Shown here in pieces: positions 17,985 to 26,657 of a stretch of DNA of 64,000 nucleotides (positions are counted from its first letter, which is position 1; each line of letters begins with the position of its first letter). The DNA comes from Betaproteobacteria bacterium (lineage in GTDB: Bacteria; Pseudomonadota; Gammaproteobacteria; Burkholderiales; Burkholderiaceae_C). The stretch is from the NCBI GenBank assembly GCA_947453725.1, contig CANGHH010000005.1:186001-250000 (forward strand), in the 5' to 3' direction. The position numbers and the translations under genes are program-made. Below the pieces are notes generated by a model that saw only the letters and a program-made list of their open reading frames with translations, made no database searches and was not told the origin of the DNA.

Positions 17985-18152
17985 TCACCCGGTGCGACCG
18001 TGCGGGTAGGCGACGACGCTGGACGAGGCCTCGATGGGCTCGTCGCCCGGGTCCGCGAGGTCTTCCCGCAGTTGAGCGACTTCCCAGCCGACCCAGAGCA
18101 CCGCAGCCAGGATGGCCAGGCGCCAAACCCATTCAGCAATCGTGCGCAGCAT
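17985..18152 (-). CDS. Small single-span membrane protein, hypothetical
   Basis: A 55-residue product: an N-terminal membrane helix (WVWRLAILAAVLWVGWEV) followed by an acidic tail. The ATG at 18152 starts the hydrophobic helix; a further 14 residues upstream in frame look non-coding. Its close spacing with the lipoprotein gene downstream suggests a two-protein envelope unit. No family recognised. Confidence 0.5.
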   Translation of the reverse strand: MLRTIAEWVWRLAILAAVLWVGWEVAQLREDLADPGDEPIEASSSVVAYPHGRTG

Positions 18153-18537
18153 GTGCAGTGTCCGGCATGGTTTCGAGACCACCCGCCCAGGCACTCGCAG
18201 GGCCGGTGGGCGGGAAGGGGGGTCACCTCAAAGAGGAGGTGGCGAGTTGCATGGTAGCCCGCCGAGGTCTGCTCGACGCGCCGCCGTCCTTCGTCCGCCG
18301 GCACAGCCGCATCTGGGTCCGCAGCGGTCCTGCGTGCGTGTCGCGCGAGGCGCTGGCTTGCCAGGCTCTTGCCGCCCACAGTCCCCTTGGGCTCGCTCGC
18401 CGGACTGGCGCAGGCGACGCCACCACGTCGTCCGGCGTCCTTCCACTTGCCCTCGCTGCCGCCCCAGTTGCGCCGCGACTTTTTCGCCTGATCGACGCGT
18501 GCCTTGCGCTGGGTGCCGCGCTTTTGCCGAACCCATG
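18153..18537. other. Intergenic stretch with no convincing gene
   Basis: About 385 bases between the small membrane-protein gene and the terminator of the PEP-CTERM gene. Open frames exist on both strands but have no recognisable motifs or good ribosome-binding sites. A minus-strand frame here has a basic, lysine/arginine-rich composition (QRKARVDQAKKSRRNW); I do not regard it as supported. Confidence 0.4.
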
Positions 18538-18568
18538 AAAAAAACCCCCTGGCCTCGCGGGCAGGGGG
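18538..18568 (-). terminator. Rho-independent terminator of the PEP-CTERM gene
   Basis: On the minus strand a perfect 7-bp stem CCCCCTG/CAGGGGG with a 10-base loop is followed by seven T residues, 37 bp after the stop codon of the PEP-CTERM gene. Confidence 0.85.
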
Positions 18569-18605
18569 CTCACCGCGCGGCAAGCGCGCGGCAGTTTGCC
18601 GTGGA

Positions 18606-19361
18606 TCAGCTGCGGCGGGCGCGTCGCGAAGCACCCAGGCCCAGCAGCGACAGGCCGACCAAGGCGATCGAGGCCGGTTCCGGAACCGTGCCCGGCTCGG
18701 TGAAGCCCTGGGCCATCGTCACGAATTGGCCGCCGTTGCCGGTCTGCAGCGCGAAAAAGCCCTCGCCGGTCCAGAAGGAGTTGACATAGGTCTGGTGCAC
18801 GAAGCAGCCTTCGCTGTACGAGGGGAGGAAGCCGAACGCGATGCCGGACGCCGTCGAGGTGCCCGGGTCGATGCAGGCGGCGGCGACGGCGCCGACGGCC
18901 ACTTTCGCCGCAACCGAGGTGACCGCGATGTTCAGGATCGAGTCCCAGATGGCGGCGCCTTGGTAGTTTTCGATGTAGATGCCGCCACCGGCGTCGACGA
19001 ACGCGTCCACGGCAGCCGCGTTTCCGTTGAGACGTGCAGAAGGATCCGAGCAGCAGGGCGACTGGAAGACGACCGCGGAGTAATTCGACAGCGTGCTCGC
19101 AAAGGCGGTTGTCAGGTTGGCGCCGCCGTTGACCGTCGTGACGCCCGAGGTGTTGCTGAAGGCGTCGCCGCCGATGACCAGCACGCTCTTGGGCGAGGCG
19201 CCCTGCAGCGCCTTCAGCACCGGGTTGATGTAGGTGATGTCGTCGTGAAGGCTGAAGGCGTCGGTGCCGGACACAAAGATCACGCTGGCTTGCGCGGCGC
19301 CGAAGGCGCACAGGGTTGCCAAGGCGGCAACGCCCTGGCGGAGGAAGGACTTGAGCTTCAT
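18606..19361 (-). CDS. PEP-CTERM sorting-domain exported protein
   Basis: A 251-residue exported protein. It has an N-terminal signal peptide ending GAAQAS and a C-terminal sorting signal: VPEPAS, a hydrophobic helix (IALVGLSLLGLGA) and a basic end (SRRARRS). Such proteins are processed by exosortase and displayed at the cell surface or in exopolysaccharide. The middle, with IYIENYQGAAIWDSIL, resembles a Rossmann-like or glutamine-amidotransferase-type fold, but no function is assigned. No exosortase gene is in the window. A terminator follows; the 200 bp upstream are relatively AT-rich and contain TTGACA on the minus strand at 19525-19530. Confidence 0.88.
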   Translation of the reverse strand: MKLKSFLRQGVAALATLCAFGAAQASVIFVSGTDAFSLHDDITYINPVLKALQGASPKSVLVIGGDAFSNTSGVTTVNGGANLTTAFASTLSNYSAVVFQSPCCSDPSARLNGNAAAVDAFVDAGGGIYIENYQGAAIWDSILNIAVTSVAAKVAVGAVAAACIDPGTSTASGIAFGFLPSYSEGCFVHQTYVNSFWTGEGFFALQTGNGGQFVTMAQGFTEPGTVPEPASIALVGLSLLGLGASRRARRS

Positions 19362-19767
19362 GGGATGGACTCCTGGAGGATCGATGGTGGGTTGCGCTGC
19401 TCGGAACGATCTTGCGGATCGTGATAAAGGATGAGCACAGGTCGTGCCAGACTCTCAAAAGGATCGAAAAGTCGAGTCGAATCAAAGCGTTGGACACTTC
19501 GGCATTTGATCTATCGCAAGTGAATGTCAAATATTTCGACAGTCGGCAATGACTCTGCGCAATGCAACTGGTGATGAAGGGTCGGCGGGTCTCGATGGGG
19601 TGACGGGTCCATCAAGACGGGGCCGGCGCTCGGCTGCCGTCTCGCGGTGGGCATCAACCGGCGGGCAGCAGCGCCGCGCTGGCGGGCCCTGCGGAGTTCC
19701 CGCGGTCGAACGCCGCGGCTATCCGAAATTTCGTGTGCGGGGCACAGCATGACCAACAGGAGCATGT
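19362..19767. other. Upstream region of PEP-CTERM gene; no gene seen
   Basis: About 400 bases. The left half, next to the PEP-CTERM start, is AT-richer than the surroundings and probably holds its promoter (minus-strand TTGACA at 19525-19530; no convincing -10 at the right spacing). The right half has no supported gene. Confidence 0.4.
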
Positions 19768-19953
19768 ATGCATACCAACAGGAAGACGACGAAGGCGGCT
19801 GTGGCCGCTGTGGCGGCGATGCCGTCGATCCCCAAGGAACTCATTGACCAGTTCGTGACCGGGCCGATGAGCGCGGAAGCGGTCAATGCCGCGTCCACTT
19901 GGGCTACCGGCCCGGCGCCATCAAGCCCGAGGGCGCGGTCAACCACCGCAATG
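19768..19953 (+). pseudogene. IS256-family transposase N-terminal fragment (remnant)
   Basis: The frame from ATG 19768 reads KKAAV-type lead then MPSIPKELIDQFVTGPMSAE and AVNAAS, the N-terminus of IS256-family transposases as I know it. After Ser the family sequence resumes in another frame as LGYRPGAIKPEGAVNHRNG, which implies an internal deletion of about 50 bases with a frameshift. The rest of the transposase (DDE domain) is absent; the match stops at about 19953, where a different fragment begins on the other strand. No terminal inverted repeats could be identified. Confidence 0.75.
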
Positions 19954-19956
19954 GAC

Positions 19957-20097
19957 GCCGTTTTCGGCGATGCGCATGATGCGGCGACCGCCTGCTGCGG
20001 TGACCAGGTCAAAGCGCACAAGGCCTGAAGCGATGATGTACGCGCAGTCGCCGCTGGCGCCGCGCGCCTACAGCCGCTGTTCGACGTCGAAGTGCTG
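19957..20097 (-). pseudogene. Cyclic-nucleotide-binding (Crp/Fnr-type) domain fragment
   Basis: On the minus strand this stretch reads GASGDCAYIIASGLVRFDL and then RRIMRIAENG, typical of the beta-barrel core of a cNMP-binding domain (G-x-S-G-D-C-A-Y-I). Upstream residues QHFDVEQRL fit the family too, but a TAG stop interrupts before ARGASG. Only about 45 codons remain and neither end has the rest of a gene, so this is debris. It abuts the IS256 fragment. Confidence 0.6.
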
Positions 20098-20273
20098 AGA
20101 CGCAGCGCCGCCATCAATGCCTGCAAACAGGTCCTCGTGGCACCGCGCGACTTGACTGGCCCTTCCTGCATTGAGGCAGTCAAATGCACGCGGGGCAAAG
20201 CCGGGGTGATCATGGCCGGAACTCAGCCGGGTCTTCATCAACATGATGGCCGCGGCTGAATGGCCGGCGCTGT

Positions 20274-20462
20274 GACGCCCGCAACGCGGGAGAAGGCGAG
20301 CGGCGCCTGGCGACCGTCACCGTCTGGCGCGAGACACCGTTCTTCCACGACCGCGAGCGCGCCGCCTTGGAGTGGGCCGAGTCGGTCACGCGGGTGACGG
20401 ACACGCGTGTGCCCGACGAAGTGTGGGAGCGCGTGCAGCCCCATTCCACGCCGGCCGAGCTA
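20274..20462 (+). pseudogene. Carboxymuconolactone decarboxylase/AhpD-like C-terminal fragment
   Basis: The frame reads DARNAGEGERRLATVTVW, then RETPFFHDRERAALEWAE and VPDEVWERVQPH, a close fit to the C-terminal half of AhpD/CMD-family proteins just after their redox CxxC site, which is missing here. The fragment stops at 20462 exactly where the stop codon of the convergent TauE-like gene lies, so it was cut by whatever joined the two segments. An upstream FINMMAAAEW may be the remnant of the family N-terminus. No start codon or intact active site. Confidence 0.65.
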
Positions 20463-21275
20463 GGCGGCCATCCAGCCGAGGCCACGGGCCAGCAGCAGCA
20501 GCGAAACCGCTGCACTGGTCACCGCGAAGCCTTGCTGCAAGCGGGCACCGGCCAGCCGGGCAGCGATGAGCCGTCCAGCGAGCAGGGCTGCTACGGCACC
20601 CAGCGCAAACGGCAGGGCGATGTTCCAGGCGATGACGCCTTGCCAGGCTGCTGCGCTGACACCGCCAATGGACACCAGCGCGATGACGGCCAGCGACGTG
20701 GCGAAGATGCTGCGCACGGCCAGGTTGGTGTAACGGCTCAACGCGGGCACGATGACGAAGCCGCCGCCGACGCCCAGCAGTCCGCTGAGCACACCCGACA
20801 CGGCACCGGTGCCGGCCAGGGCCCAGGCGCAGGGCAGGGTCCAGATCAGGCGGCCTTCGCTGGGGTTCAGGACGCAGGGCATCTGCGCCTGCTGCGCGAC
20901 CGCTGCATTGCCGCCCCGGGCCTGCTTGAACATGCGCAAGGCCACCCAGGCCAGCACGATGGCGAAAGCCACCATCAAGGGCTGGTTGGGTATCAGGCGG
21001 GCCAGGCGCACACCCAGCGGGGCCAGCAGCATGCCGGTGATGCCGATCAGCGCCGCCGCGCGGTAGCGGACCAGGCCTTCGCGCAAGCCGAGGACGGCGC
21101 CGAAGGCCGAGGCCGCCCCCACGGCGATCAGCCCGACCGGTGCGGCCTGCATGATGGTCAGGTGCATCCCAAACACCAGCAGGGGCACCGCGAGAATGCC
21201 GCCGCCAGCACCAGCCAGCGCCAGGATCAGGCCGACCACGGCGCCCAGCGCCAGACCGAGAGGGCTGAAGTCCAT
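20460..21275 (-). CDS. TauE/SafE-family sulfite/sulfur exporter
   Basis: A 271-residue membrane protein with about eight helices and two repeated glycine-rich motifs (LAGAGGGILAVPLL near residue 25 and LLGVGGGFVIVPAL in the second half), characteristic of TauE/SafE permeases that export sulfite or other sulfur compounds. It is the last gene of the operon DUF2892-persulfide dioxygenase-SQR fusion-TauE, so it most likely exports the sulfite made by the dioxygenase. Of two close ATG codons I chose 21275 because GAGG is 7 bases upstream; 21281 is the alternative. Confidence 0.88.
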   Translation of the reverse strand: MDFSPLGLALGAVVGLILALAGAGGGILAVPLLVFGMHLTIMQAAPVGLIAVGAASAFGAVLGLREGLVRYRAAALIGITGMLLAPLGVRLARLIPNQPLMVAFAIVLAWVALRMFKQARGGNAAVAQQAQMPCVLNPSEGRLIWTLPCAWALAGTGAVSGVLSGLLGVGGGFVIVPALSRYTNLAVRSIFATSLAVIALVSIGGVSAAAWQGVIAWNIALPFALGAVAALLAGRLIAARLAGARLQQGFAVTSAAVSLLLLARGLGWMAA

Positions 21276-21288
21276 CAGCATCCTCGGC

Positions 21289-22956
21289 TCAGTTCGTCAT
21301 CTCGGGCTGCGCCAGCCACTCGCGGCCCTTCAGCATGGCCTGCCAGTACAAGGGCGGCAGGATGCGCTCCTTCAGGTACCAGGCCAAGGTCGAAGGCCGG
21401 GTGCCGTCGATCAGCCATTTCGGGAAGCTGGGTGCGACCTTGCCGCCGTAGGTGAACTCGGCCAGCACGATCTTGCCGCGCGCCACCGTCAGCGGGCAGG
21501 AGCCGTAGCCGTCGTACTTGGCCTCGCCCATGGCGGCGCCTCGGGTGACCAGCAGGTTGTGCGCAACCGTCGGGGCCTGCTTGCGGGCGGCGGCTGCCGT
21601 CTTGGCGTTGGTGGTGTTGGTGGCGTCACCCAACGCGAAGATGTTGGCAAACTGCTTGTGGCGCAGGGTACCCGGGTCCACGTCGATCCAGCCTGCGGCG
21701 TCCGACAGTGGGCTGACACGGATGAAGTCCGGCGCCTTCTGCGGCGGCACGGCGTGCAGCATGTCGAACGCTCTCGTGATCAGCTCTTTCGTGCCGTCGG
21801 GCTTGGCCTGGCTGAAGACGGCTTTCTTGCCGGGGCCGTCGACGGAAACCAGCGTCTGCCCGAAGTTCAGACCGATGTTGTAGGCCTTGACGTACTCCAT
21901 CAACGCCGGCACGTAGTCGGCCACGCCGAAGAGCACAGGCCCGGCCAGACAGAACTGGATGTCGATGGCGCCCAACACGCCATTGCGCCGCCAGTGGTCG
22001 GCCGACAGGTACATGGCCTTCTGCGGCGCGCCGGCGCACTTGATCGGCATCGGCGGCTGGCTGAAGATGGCCTTGCCGCGGTGCAATTGCTGAACCAGGT
22101 GCCAGGTGTAGGGGGCCAGGTCGTAGCGGTAGTTGCTGGTGACGCCGTTGCGCCCCAGCGTTTCCGCCAGGCCTTCGATGCCGTGCCAGTCCAGCTTCAG
22201 GCCCGGGCAGACCACGAGCTGCTGGTACTTCACGACCCGGCAGCCATCCAGGATCACCGCGTCGCGTTCGGGCTCGAAGGCCGCCACGGCCGACTTGATC
22301 CAGTGGACGCCGCGCGGCAGCACGCTGGCCATGGTGCGGGCGGTGGTGGCGGGGTCGAAGACACCCGCGCCCACCAGGGTCCAGCCGGGCTGGTAGTAGT
22401 GGATGTCGGCCGGGTCGATGATGGCGATGTCCAGGCCCGGGCTGCGCGCCAGCAGGCTGGACGCCACCGAGATGCCCGCGGCGCCGCCGCCGATGATGAC
22501 GATGTCGTGGGTCGCGTCGGCCACTTCCACCGGCGTCTTGCCACCGTTGACGATGCGGCGCACCACGCCCTTCAGGTCGAAACCCGCCTTCGATGACTTC
22601 TCGATGATCTGGGGCAGCGTCAGCGTGCCGGCCTGCGTCAGCGCCCACATGGTGGTCGAACGCATGCCGGTGCGGCAGTAGGCCAGCACGGGCTTGGGCA
22701 GTTCAGCCATCAGCGCACCGAAGGCCGCACCTTGTTCGTCGCTCACCTTGCCCGATTCGGCCGGCAGGTAGCGGGCCTGCATGCCCTGGTCCAGCGCAGC
22801 GCGTTCGATCTCGTCGAAGTTGGGCTGGTCGGCGGCTTCGCCATCGGGCCGGTTGCAGATCACCGATTTGAAGCCGGCCTCCCGCAAGGCCTTCAAGTCG
22901 TGGGCCGCAATCTGCGGGGCCACCGACAGTTCGCCGGTGAGGGTGTGGATGTCCAT
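21289..22956 (-). CDS. sqr: DUF442 phosphatase-like domain fused to sulfide:quinone oxidoreductase
   Basis: A 555-residue fusion. Residues 1-110 or so are a DUF442/TIGR01244 (Blh-type, tyrosine-phosphatase fold) domain with the Cys loop AYCRTGMRSTT. From about residue 140 comes an SQR-like flavoprotein: IVIIGGGAAGISVASSLL, HYYQPGWTLVGAG and FALGDATNTTNAKTAAAARKQAP. It should oxidise sulfide to persulfide or polysulfide and pass electrons to quinone. Conserved Cys residues are present (VVCPGLKLD, PPMPIKCAGAPQK). The DUF442 part probably acts as a sulfur carrier or transferase (inference). Start has AGGAG upstream. Operon partner of the persulfide dioxygenase. Confidence 0.88.
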   Translation of the reverse strand: MDIHTLTGELSVAPQIAAHDLKALREAGFKSVICNRPDGEAADQPNFDEIERAALDQGMQARYLPAESGKVSDEQGAAFGALMAELPKPVLAYCRTGMRSTTMWALTQAGTLTLPQIIEKSSKAGFDLKGVVRRIVNGGKTPVEVADATHDIVIIGGGAAGISVASSLLARSPGLDIAIIDPADIHYYQPGWTLVGAGVFDPATTARTMASVLPRGVHWIKSAVAAFEPERDAVILDGCRVVKYQQLVVCPGLKLDWHGIEGLAETLGRNGVTSNYRYDLAPYTWHLVQQLHRGKAIFSQPPMPIKCAGAPQKAMYLSADHWRRNGVLGAIDIQFCLAGPVLFGVADYVPALMEYVKAYNIGLNFGQTLVSVDGPGKKAVFSQAKPDGTKELITRAFDMLHAVPPQKAPDFIRVSPLSDAAGWIDVDPGTLRHKQFANIFALGDATNTTNAKTAAAARKQAPTVAHNLLVTRGAAMGEAKYDGYGSCPLTVARGKIVLAEFTYGGKVAPSFPKWLIDGTRPSTLAWYLKERILPPLYWQAMLKGREWLAQPEMTN

Positions 22957-23032
22957 GCGGTTTGTCTCCTGGGGGCGGACTTGGAAAAACGAAGGGGCCG
23001 CTCTTCTGGCGGACCGCTTCGGGGATGACGCC

Positions 23033-23917
23033 CTAGACGGCGTTCAAGGGAATCTTGATGTAGCGCGTGCCGTTGCTTTCCGGCTCGGGCAGTTGGCCCG
23101 CCCGCATGTTCACTTGCACCGACGGCAGGATCAGCGTGGGCATGCCCAAGGTGGCGTCGCGTGCATGGCGCATGGCCACGAACTCTTCTTCGCTGATGCC
23201 GTTGCGCACATGCACGTTCTTCTCGCGTTCATCGGCCACGGTGCTGACGTACTGCACCTCGCGGCCACCGGGCTGGTAGTCATGGCACATGTACAGCTGC
23301 GTCTCCGGTGGCAGGCTCAGCACTTTGTTGATGGAGCGGAAGAGGGTGCGCGCGTCACCGCCGGGGAAGTCGCAACGCGCCGTGCCGTAGTCGGGCATGA
23401 ACAGCGTGTCGCCCACGAAAGCCACGGTCTGCGCGGCGTCTGCAACGACGTAGCTCATGCAGGCCGGCGTGTGCCCCGGTGTGTGCATCGCACGCGCCTG
23501 CAGGCCGCCGATGGCGAAGGTCTCGCCGTCGGCGAACAGGTGGTCGAACTGGCGACCGTCGCGTGCGAAGTCGCTGCCCGCGTTGAAAAGGCTGCCGAAG
23601 ACTTTCTGCACGGTGGTGATGTGCTGCCCGATGCCGGTCTGGCCACCGAGCTCCTGCTTCAGGTAGGGCGCAGCCGTCAGGTGGTCAGCGTGCACATGCG
23701 TTTCCACGATCCATTGCACCGTAGCGCCCAACTGGCGCACGCGGGCGATCAACCGGTCCGCGCTGGCGTGTGAAGTCCGGCCCGACTTGGGGTCGTAATC
23801 GAGCACGCTGTCGACCAGTGCGCATTGCTTCGTGCCCTTGTCGAGCACGATGTAGCTGACGGTCCAGGTGGCGGGGTCGAAGAAGCCTTCGACCTGCAGG
23901 GCGCTGCGGGTGTTCAT
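23033..23917 (-). CDS. pdo: Persulfide dioxygenase (metallo-beta-lactamase fold)
   Basis: A 294-residue enzyme that oxidises glutathione persulfide to sulfite. Iron ligands are visible in [41 protein letters not shown] and MCHDYQP. The extended middle ([17 protein letters not shown]) marks the longer Blh/type II subgroup rather than the short ETHE1 type. It acts on the product of the SQR encoded immediately downstream. The start has AAGGA upstream. It follows the small DUF2892 gene by 25 bp and is part of the FisR-type sigma-54-controlled operon. Confidence 0.92.
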   Translation of the reverse strand: MNTRSALQVEGFFDPATWTVSYIVLDKGTKQCALVDSVLDYDPKSGRTSHASADRLIARVRQLGATVQWIVETHVHADHLTAAPYLKQELGGQTGIGQHITTVQKVFGSLFNAGSDFARDGRQFDHLFADGETFAIGGLQARAMHTPGHTPACMSYVVADAAQTVAFVGDTLFMPDYGTARCDFPGGDARTLFRSINKVLSLPPETQLYMCHDYQPGGREVQYVSTVADEREKNVHVRNGISEEEFVAMRHARDATLGMPTLILPSVQVNMRAGQLPEPESNGTRYIKIPLNAV

Positions 23918-23942
23918 GACCGGTCCTTTCGGATGCGGCGGG

Positions 23943-24134
23943 TCAGCGACGGGCCGGGCAGGTGTTCAGGCCGACCAGGGTGTACAGCGGGCAAAAGCCG
24001 ACGGCGCCCGTCAGCACCAGCACCACGCCGATGTAGCCCCACAGGCCCACCGTGCCGGTGGCTGCCAGGCCTATCAGCAGCAGGCCCACAACGACGCGCA
24101 GCACGCGGTCCAGATTGCCTTCGTTCGTCTTCAT
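23943..24134 (-). CDS. DUF2892 (YgaP-like membrane domain) small protein
   Basis: A 63-residue protein with two membrane helices: [19 protein letters not shown], then a [20 protein letters not shown] segment with a cysteine, ending GLNTCPARR. This is the DUF2892 family, known as the membrane part of the rhodanese YgaP and as a stand-alone partner of sulfur genes. GGAG lies 11 bases before the ATG. It is the first gene of the sigma-54-controlled sulfide operon. Confidence 0.9.
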   Translation of the reverse strand: MKTNEGNLDRVLRVVVGLLLIGLAATGTVGLWGYIGVVLVLTGAVGFCPLYTLVGLNTCPARR

Positions 24135-24189
24135 GGTCGGTCTCCAATGGTTTTTGGACGCGGGTGGCGGCAGCCACGCACCCTTCTTT

Positions 24190-24205
24190 ATCAAGATGCG
24201 TGCCA
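24190..24205 (-). promoter_or_regulatory. Sigma-54 (-24/-12) promoter of the sulfide-oxidation operon
   Basis: On the minus strand the sequence is TGGCACG-N4-TTGAT, one mismatch from the RpoN consensus TGGCACG-N4-TTGC(A/T), with the correct 12-base spacing between the GG and GA elements. It is 56 bp upstream of the DUF2892 start and lies in the 245-bp region shared with the divergent sigma-54 activator gene. Confidence 0.8.
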
Positions 24206-24379
24206 AGCCGGCGCCGCCAAGCTGACTGTTCGCAAGTGATGGATCTAACAAGCATTTTTCGGCGCAGCGCAGAAAATTCATGGGCCACCGCCGCCGTGGC
24301 AGCTGGGTTTGGCAGCGAATTCGTGGCGGTTGGCAGTGTTGGCAGCACGGCGCACAATGCCGGCAACCCACACGCCGAC

Positions 24380-25774
24380 ATGCCCGCCAAGAACCCCATC
24401 CCCATCGTTGCGGCCCCTGCGGCCGAAGCCGAGTTGCTGCGCAACGCACCCCAGGTGCAGGCGCTGGTCTCGTTCCTGGAACACGAATCGCAACCGATGA
24501 TCGTGCTCGACCCGGACTACAACATCCTGGCCGCCAACACCGCCTACCAGCGGCAGTTCGGCACCACGGACAAGCCCTACATCGGCCACAAGTGCTTCCG
24601 CGTTTCGCACCACTACGACGTGCCCTGCGACCAGGCTGGCGAGCACTGCCCGATGCGCAAAGCCTTCGAACTGAAAGGCCCGGACCGCGTGCTGCACATC
24701 CATTACACGCCACGTGGACCCGAACACGTGGACGTGGAACTGCGGCCCATCCTGGACGCCCAACGTGAGGTGGTGGCCTATGTCGAACGCCTGACCACCG
24801 TGCGCAGCGCCTCGGCGCGACCCAGCGCCGACGGCCTGGTGGGGTGCGCGCCCGCCTTCAATGCCGCCTTGTCGGCGGTGCAGCGCGTGGCGCCGTCCAT
24901 GCTGCCGGTGCTGCTGCTGGGTGAATCGGGCACCGGCAAGGAACTGTTCGCCCGCGCCGTCCACGAAGCCAGCTCGCGCGCCCACGGCCCCTTCGTGGTG
25001 GTGGACTGTTCGGGGCTGACCGAGACCCTGTTCGAAAGCGAACTCTTCGGCTACGAGAAAGGCGCCTTCACCGGCGCCAACGCACGCAAGCCCGGCCTGG
25101 TGGAAACGGCCAAGGGCGGCACGCTGTTCCTCGACGAGATGGGCGACGTGCCGCTGTCCATGCAGGTCAAACTGTTGCGCCTGATCGAGTCGGGCACCTT
25201 CCGCCGCGTCGGCGCCATCGAATCGCAGCAGGCCGACTTCAGGCTGGTCGCCGCCACCCACAAGCCACTGCAGCAGATGGTGGCCGACGGGCGCTTCCGC
25301 CAGGACCTGTACTACCGCATCAGCGCCTTCCCGATCCACCTGCCGCCCCTGCGTGAGCGCGTGGCCGACATCCCGCTGCTGGTGGATTCCTTTCTGCAGC
25401 GCGGCCCGCGTGGTCAGGGCGCGAAGCACCGGGTGTCGGTGCAACCCGAAGCCATGGCGCAGATGCAGGCCCACGACTGGCCCGGCAACATCCGCGAACT
25501 GCGCAATGTGCTCGACCGGGCCCGGCTGTTTGCCGACGACGGCGTCGTCAGGGCTGAGCACCTGCCGGAATCGCTCAGCCCCGGGTGGCCGAGGCCCTCA
25601 ATGCGGCCGGCAGCCGCTGCTGCGCCAGCCGCGTCACACCACGGCGACATCGACGATGCCGAACTGAAGCGGCTTGCAGAAACTTCGATCTGCACGCGCA
25701 AGGAGCTTGCACGTCGGGCTGGCTTGAGCGAACGAACCTTGTACCGGCGCTTGAAGGCTTTGGGACTGGCCTGA
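24380..25774 (+). CDS. fisR: Sigma-54-dependent sulfane-sulfur-responsive activator, FisR-like
   Basis: A 464-residue activator: N-terminal PAS-like sensor (1-130), AAA+ domain (about 150-375) with GESGTGKE Walker A, the sigma-54-contacting GAFTGA loop and LFLDEMGD Walker B, and a Fis-type HTH at the end ([20 protein letters not shown]). The sensor has Cys72, Cys83 and Cys90, the same 11/7 spacing as the three cysteines (53, 64, 71) through which FisR senses sulfane sulfur. It is divergent from the persulfide-dioxygenase/SQR operon, which has an RpoN promoter. An earlier in-frame ATG at 24239 would add 47 residues of unlikely sequence. Confidence 0.9.
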   Translation: MPAKNPIPIVAAPAAEAELLRNAPQVQALVSFLEHESQPMIVLDPDYNILAANTAYQRQFGTTDKPYIGHKCFRVSHHYDVPCDQAGEHCPMRKAFELKGPDRVLHIHYTPRGPEHVDVELRPILDAQREVVAYVERLTTVRSASARPSADGLVGCAPAFNAALSAVQRVAPSMLPVLLLGESGTGKELFARAVHEASSRAHGPFVVVDCSGLTETLFESELFGYEKGAFTGANARKPGLVETAKGGTLFLDEMGDVPLSMQVKLLRLIESGTFRRVGAIESQQADFRLVAATHKPLQQMVADGRFRQDLYYRISAFPIHLPPLRERVADIPLLVDSFLQRGPRGQGAKHRVSVQPEAMAQMQAHDWPGNIRELRNVLDRARLFADDGVVRAEHLPESLSPGWPRPSMRPAAAAAPAASHHGDIDDAELKRLAETSICTRKELARRAGLSERTLYRRLKALGLA

Positions 25775-25994
25775 CCTGATCAGCACCGACAGCAGGGCTT
25801 GCCGCCCCGCAGCCTGCTGCGCTGGCAGAAGCGGAAACGAAGCTGCGGCCAGCGCTGCGAAGGCCAGGCTGACCACCGCCATCTCTTGGGTCGTTCGCCG
25901 CATCAAGCTGGGCTCCATGGCCGGGGATCCTGGGTGTCCAGTGTCGTCGGCCCGCCGGCAAAGGTGTCAGCACCTTCGCTGCTGTGCGCACTGC
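25775..25994. other. 220-bp gap with no supported gene
   Basis: Convergent space between the activator gene and the following minus-strand secreted-protein gene. A minus-strand open frame at 25634-25918 would encode a protein with one hydrophobic segment, but it overlaps the 3' end of the activator gene and has no ribosome-binding site, so I do not call it. Confidence 0.4.
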
Positions 25995-26564
25995 CTACGG
26001 CTTCGTTGGCGCGTCGTGGTGGTGGTGATGCCCGGCCATCGCATCGGCGCCGTGGTCCGACAGCTGGGCATCGAACCACTGATGCAGCGCCTGGACCAAT
26101 GCCGGCTCAGTGGTGCGGTAGCTCAGCTCGGCGCCGGCCGGCACCTCCCGGAAGGCCATGCGCAGCTTGCCCTTGGGCGCGGCTTTCAGCTCGGCAAGTC
26201 CCGGCATCTCGGGGCCGTGAATGTGCGCCGGGCCAGAGAAGTCACCGGCCAGGAACTGGCGCTGGATGTCTCGGAGATGTCGCCGGACCAGTCGGATCTG
26301 CTCGGTGTCCGACGCGCTCCTGGCCACGACACGCTGAACGCCGCCTTGTGCCGTCTTCGTGAAGACATGCTGGGTGGCTGACAAGCTGAATGGCATCACA
26401 TCCGGGCCGCGCTGCGCCACTTCGGCCTGGCGTTGGGCATCGGCGGCTGCCGTGACTGAAGGCCCGGTGGCCAGCCCCAGCAGGAGGAGTGCGGAGAGCA
26501 GGTGGATGTTGGAGCGCTGCATGTTGAGGTTGGCGTTGAGGTTGGTCATGGTCTTGCCCATCAT
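25995..26564 (-). CDS. Exported protein with His-rich C-terminus, hypothetical
   Basis: A 189-residue protein with a signal peptide (hydrophobic LLSALLLLGLATG, cleavage near TAAADA). The mature part contains FSLSATQHVFTKTAQGGVQ and a helical VRRHLRDIQRQFLAGDFSGP segment; I recognise this as a recurring small secreted protein but with no reliable function. It ends with HGADAMAGHHHHHD, suggesting metal binding. Several starts are possible (26564, 26549, 26522); none has a clear Shine-Dalgarno. It follows a TlpA gene on the same strand. Confidence 0.65.
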   Translation of the reverse strand: MMGKTMTNLNANLNMQRSNIHLLSALLLLGLATGPSVTAAADAQRQAEVAQRGPDVMPFSLSATQHVFTKTAQGGVQRVVARSASDTEQIRLVRRHLRDIQRQFLAGDFSGPAHIHGPEMPGLAELKAAPKGKLRMAFREVPAGAELSYRTTEPALVQALHQWFDAQLSDHGADAMAGHHHHHDAPTKP

Positions 26565-26657
26565 GGACTGAAGCTCAGCGCGCAGGGTGGGCCGCCTCGC
26601 GCGCCCGGCGCTGCATCACTGCCAGCGACCGAGCCGTGCCTCGGCCATGGCGCTCAC

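Noticed and set aside
25634..25918. Small minus-strand frame with a hydrophobic stretch near the activator's 3' end
   Set aside because: Overlaps a well-supported gene, lacks a ribosome-binding site and has no recognisable family.
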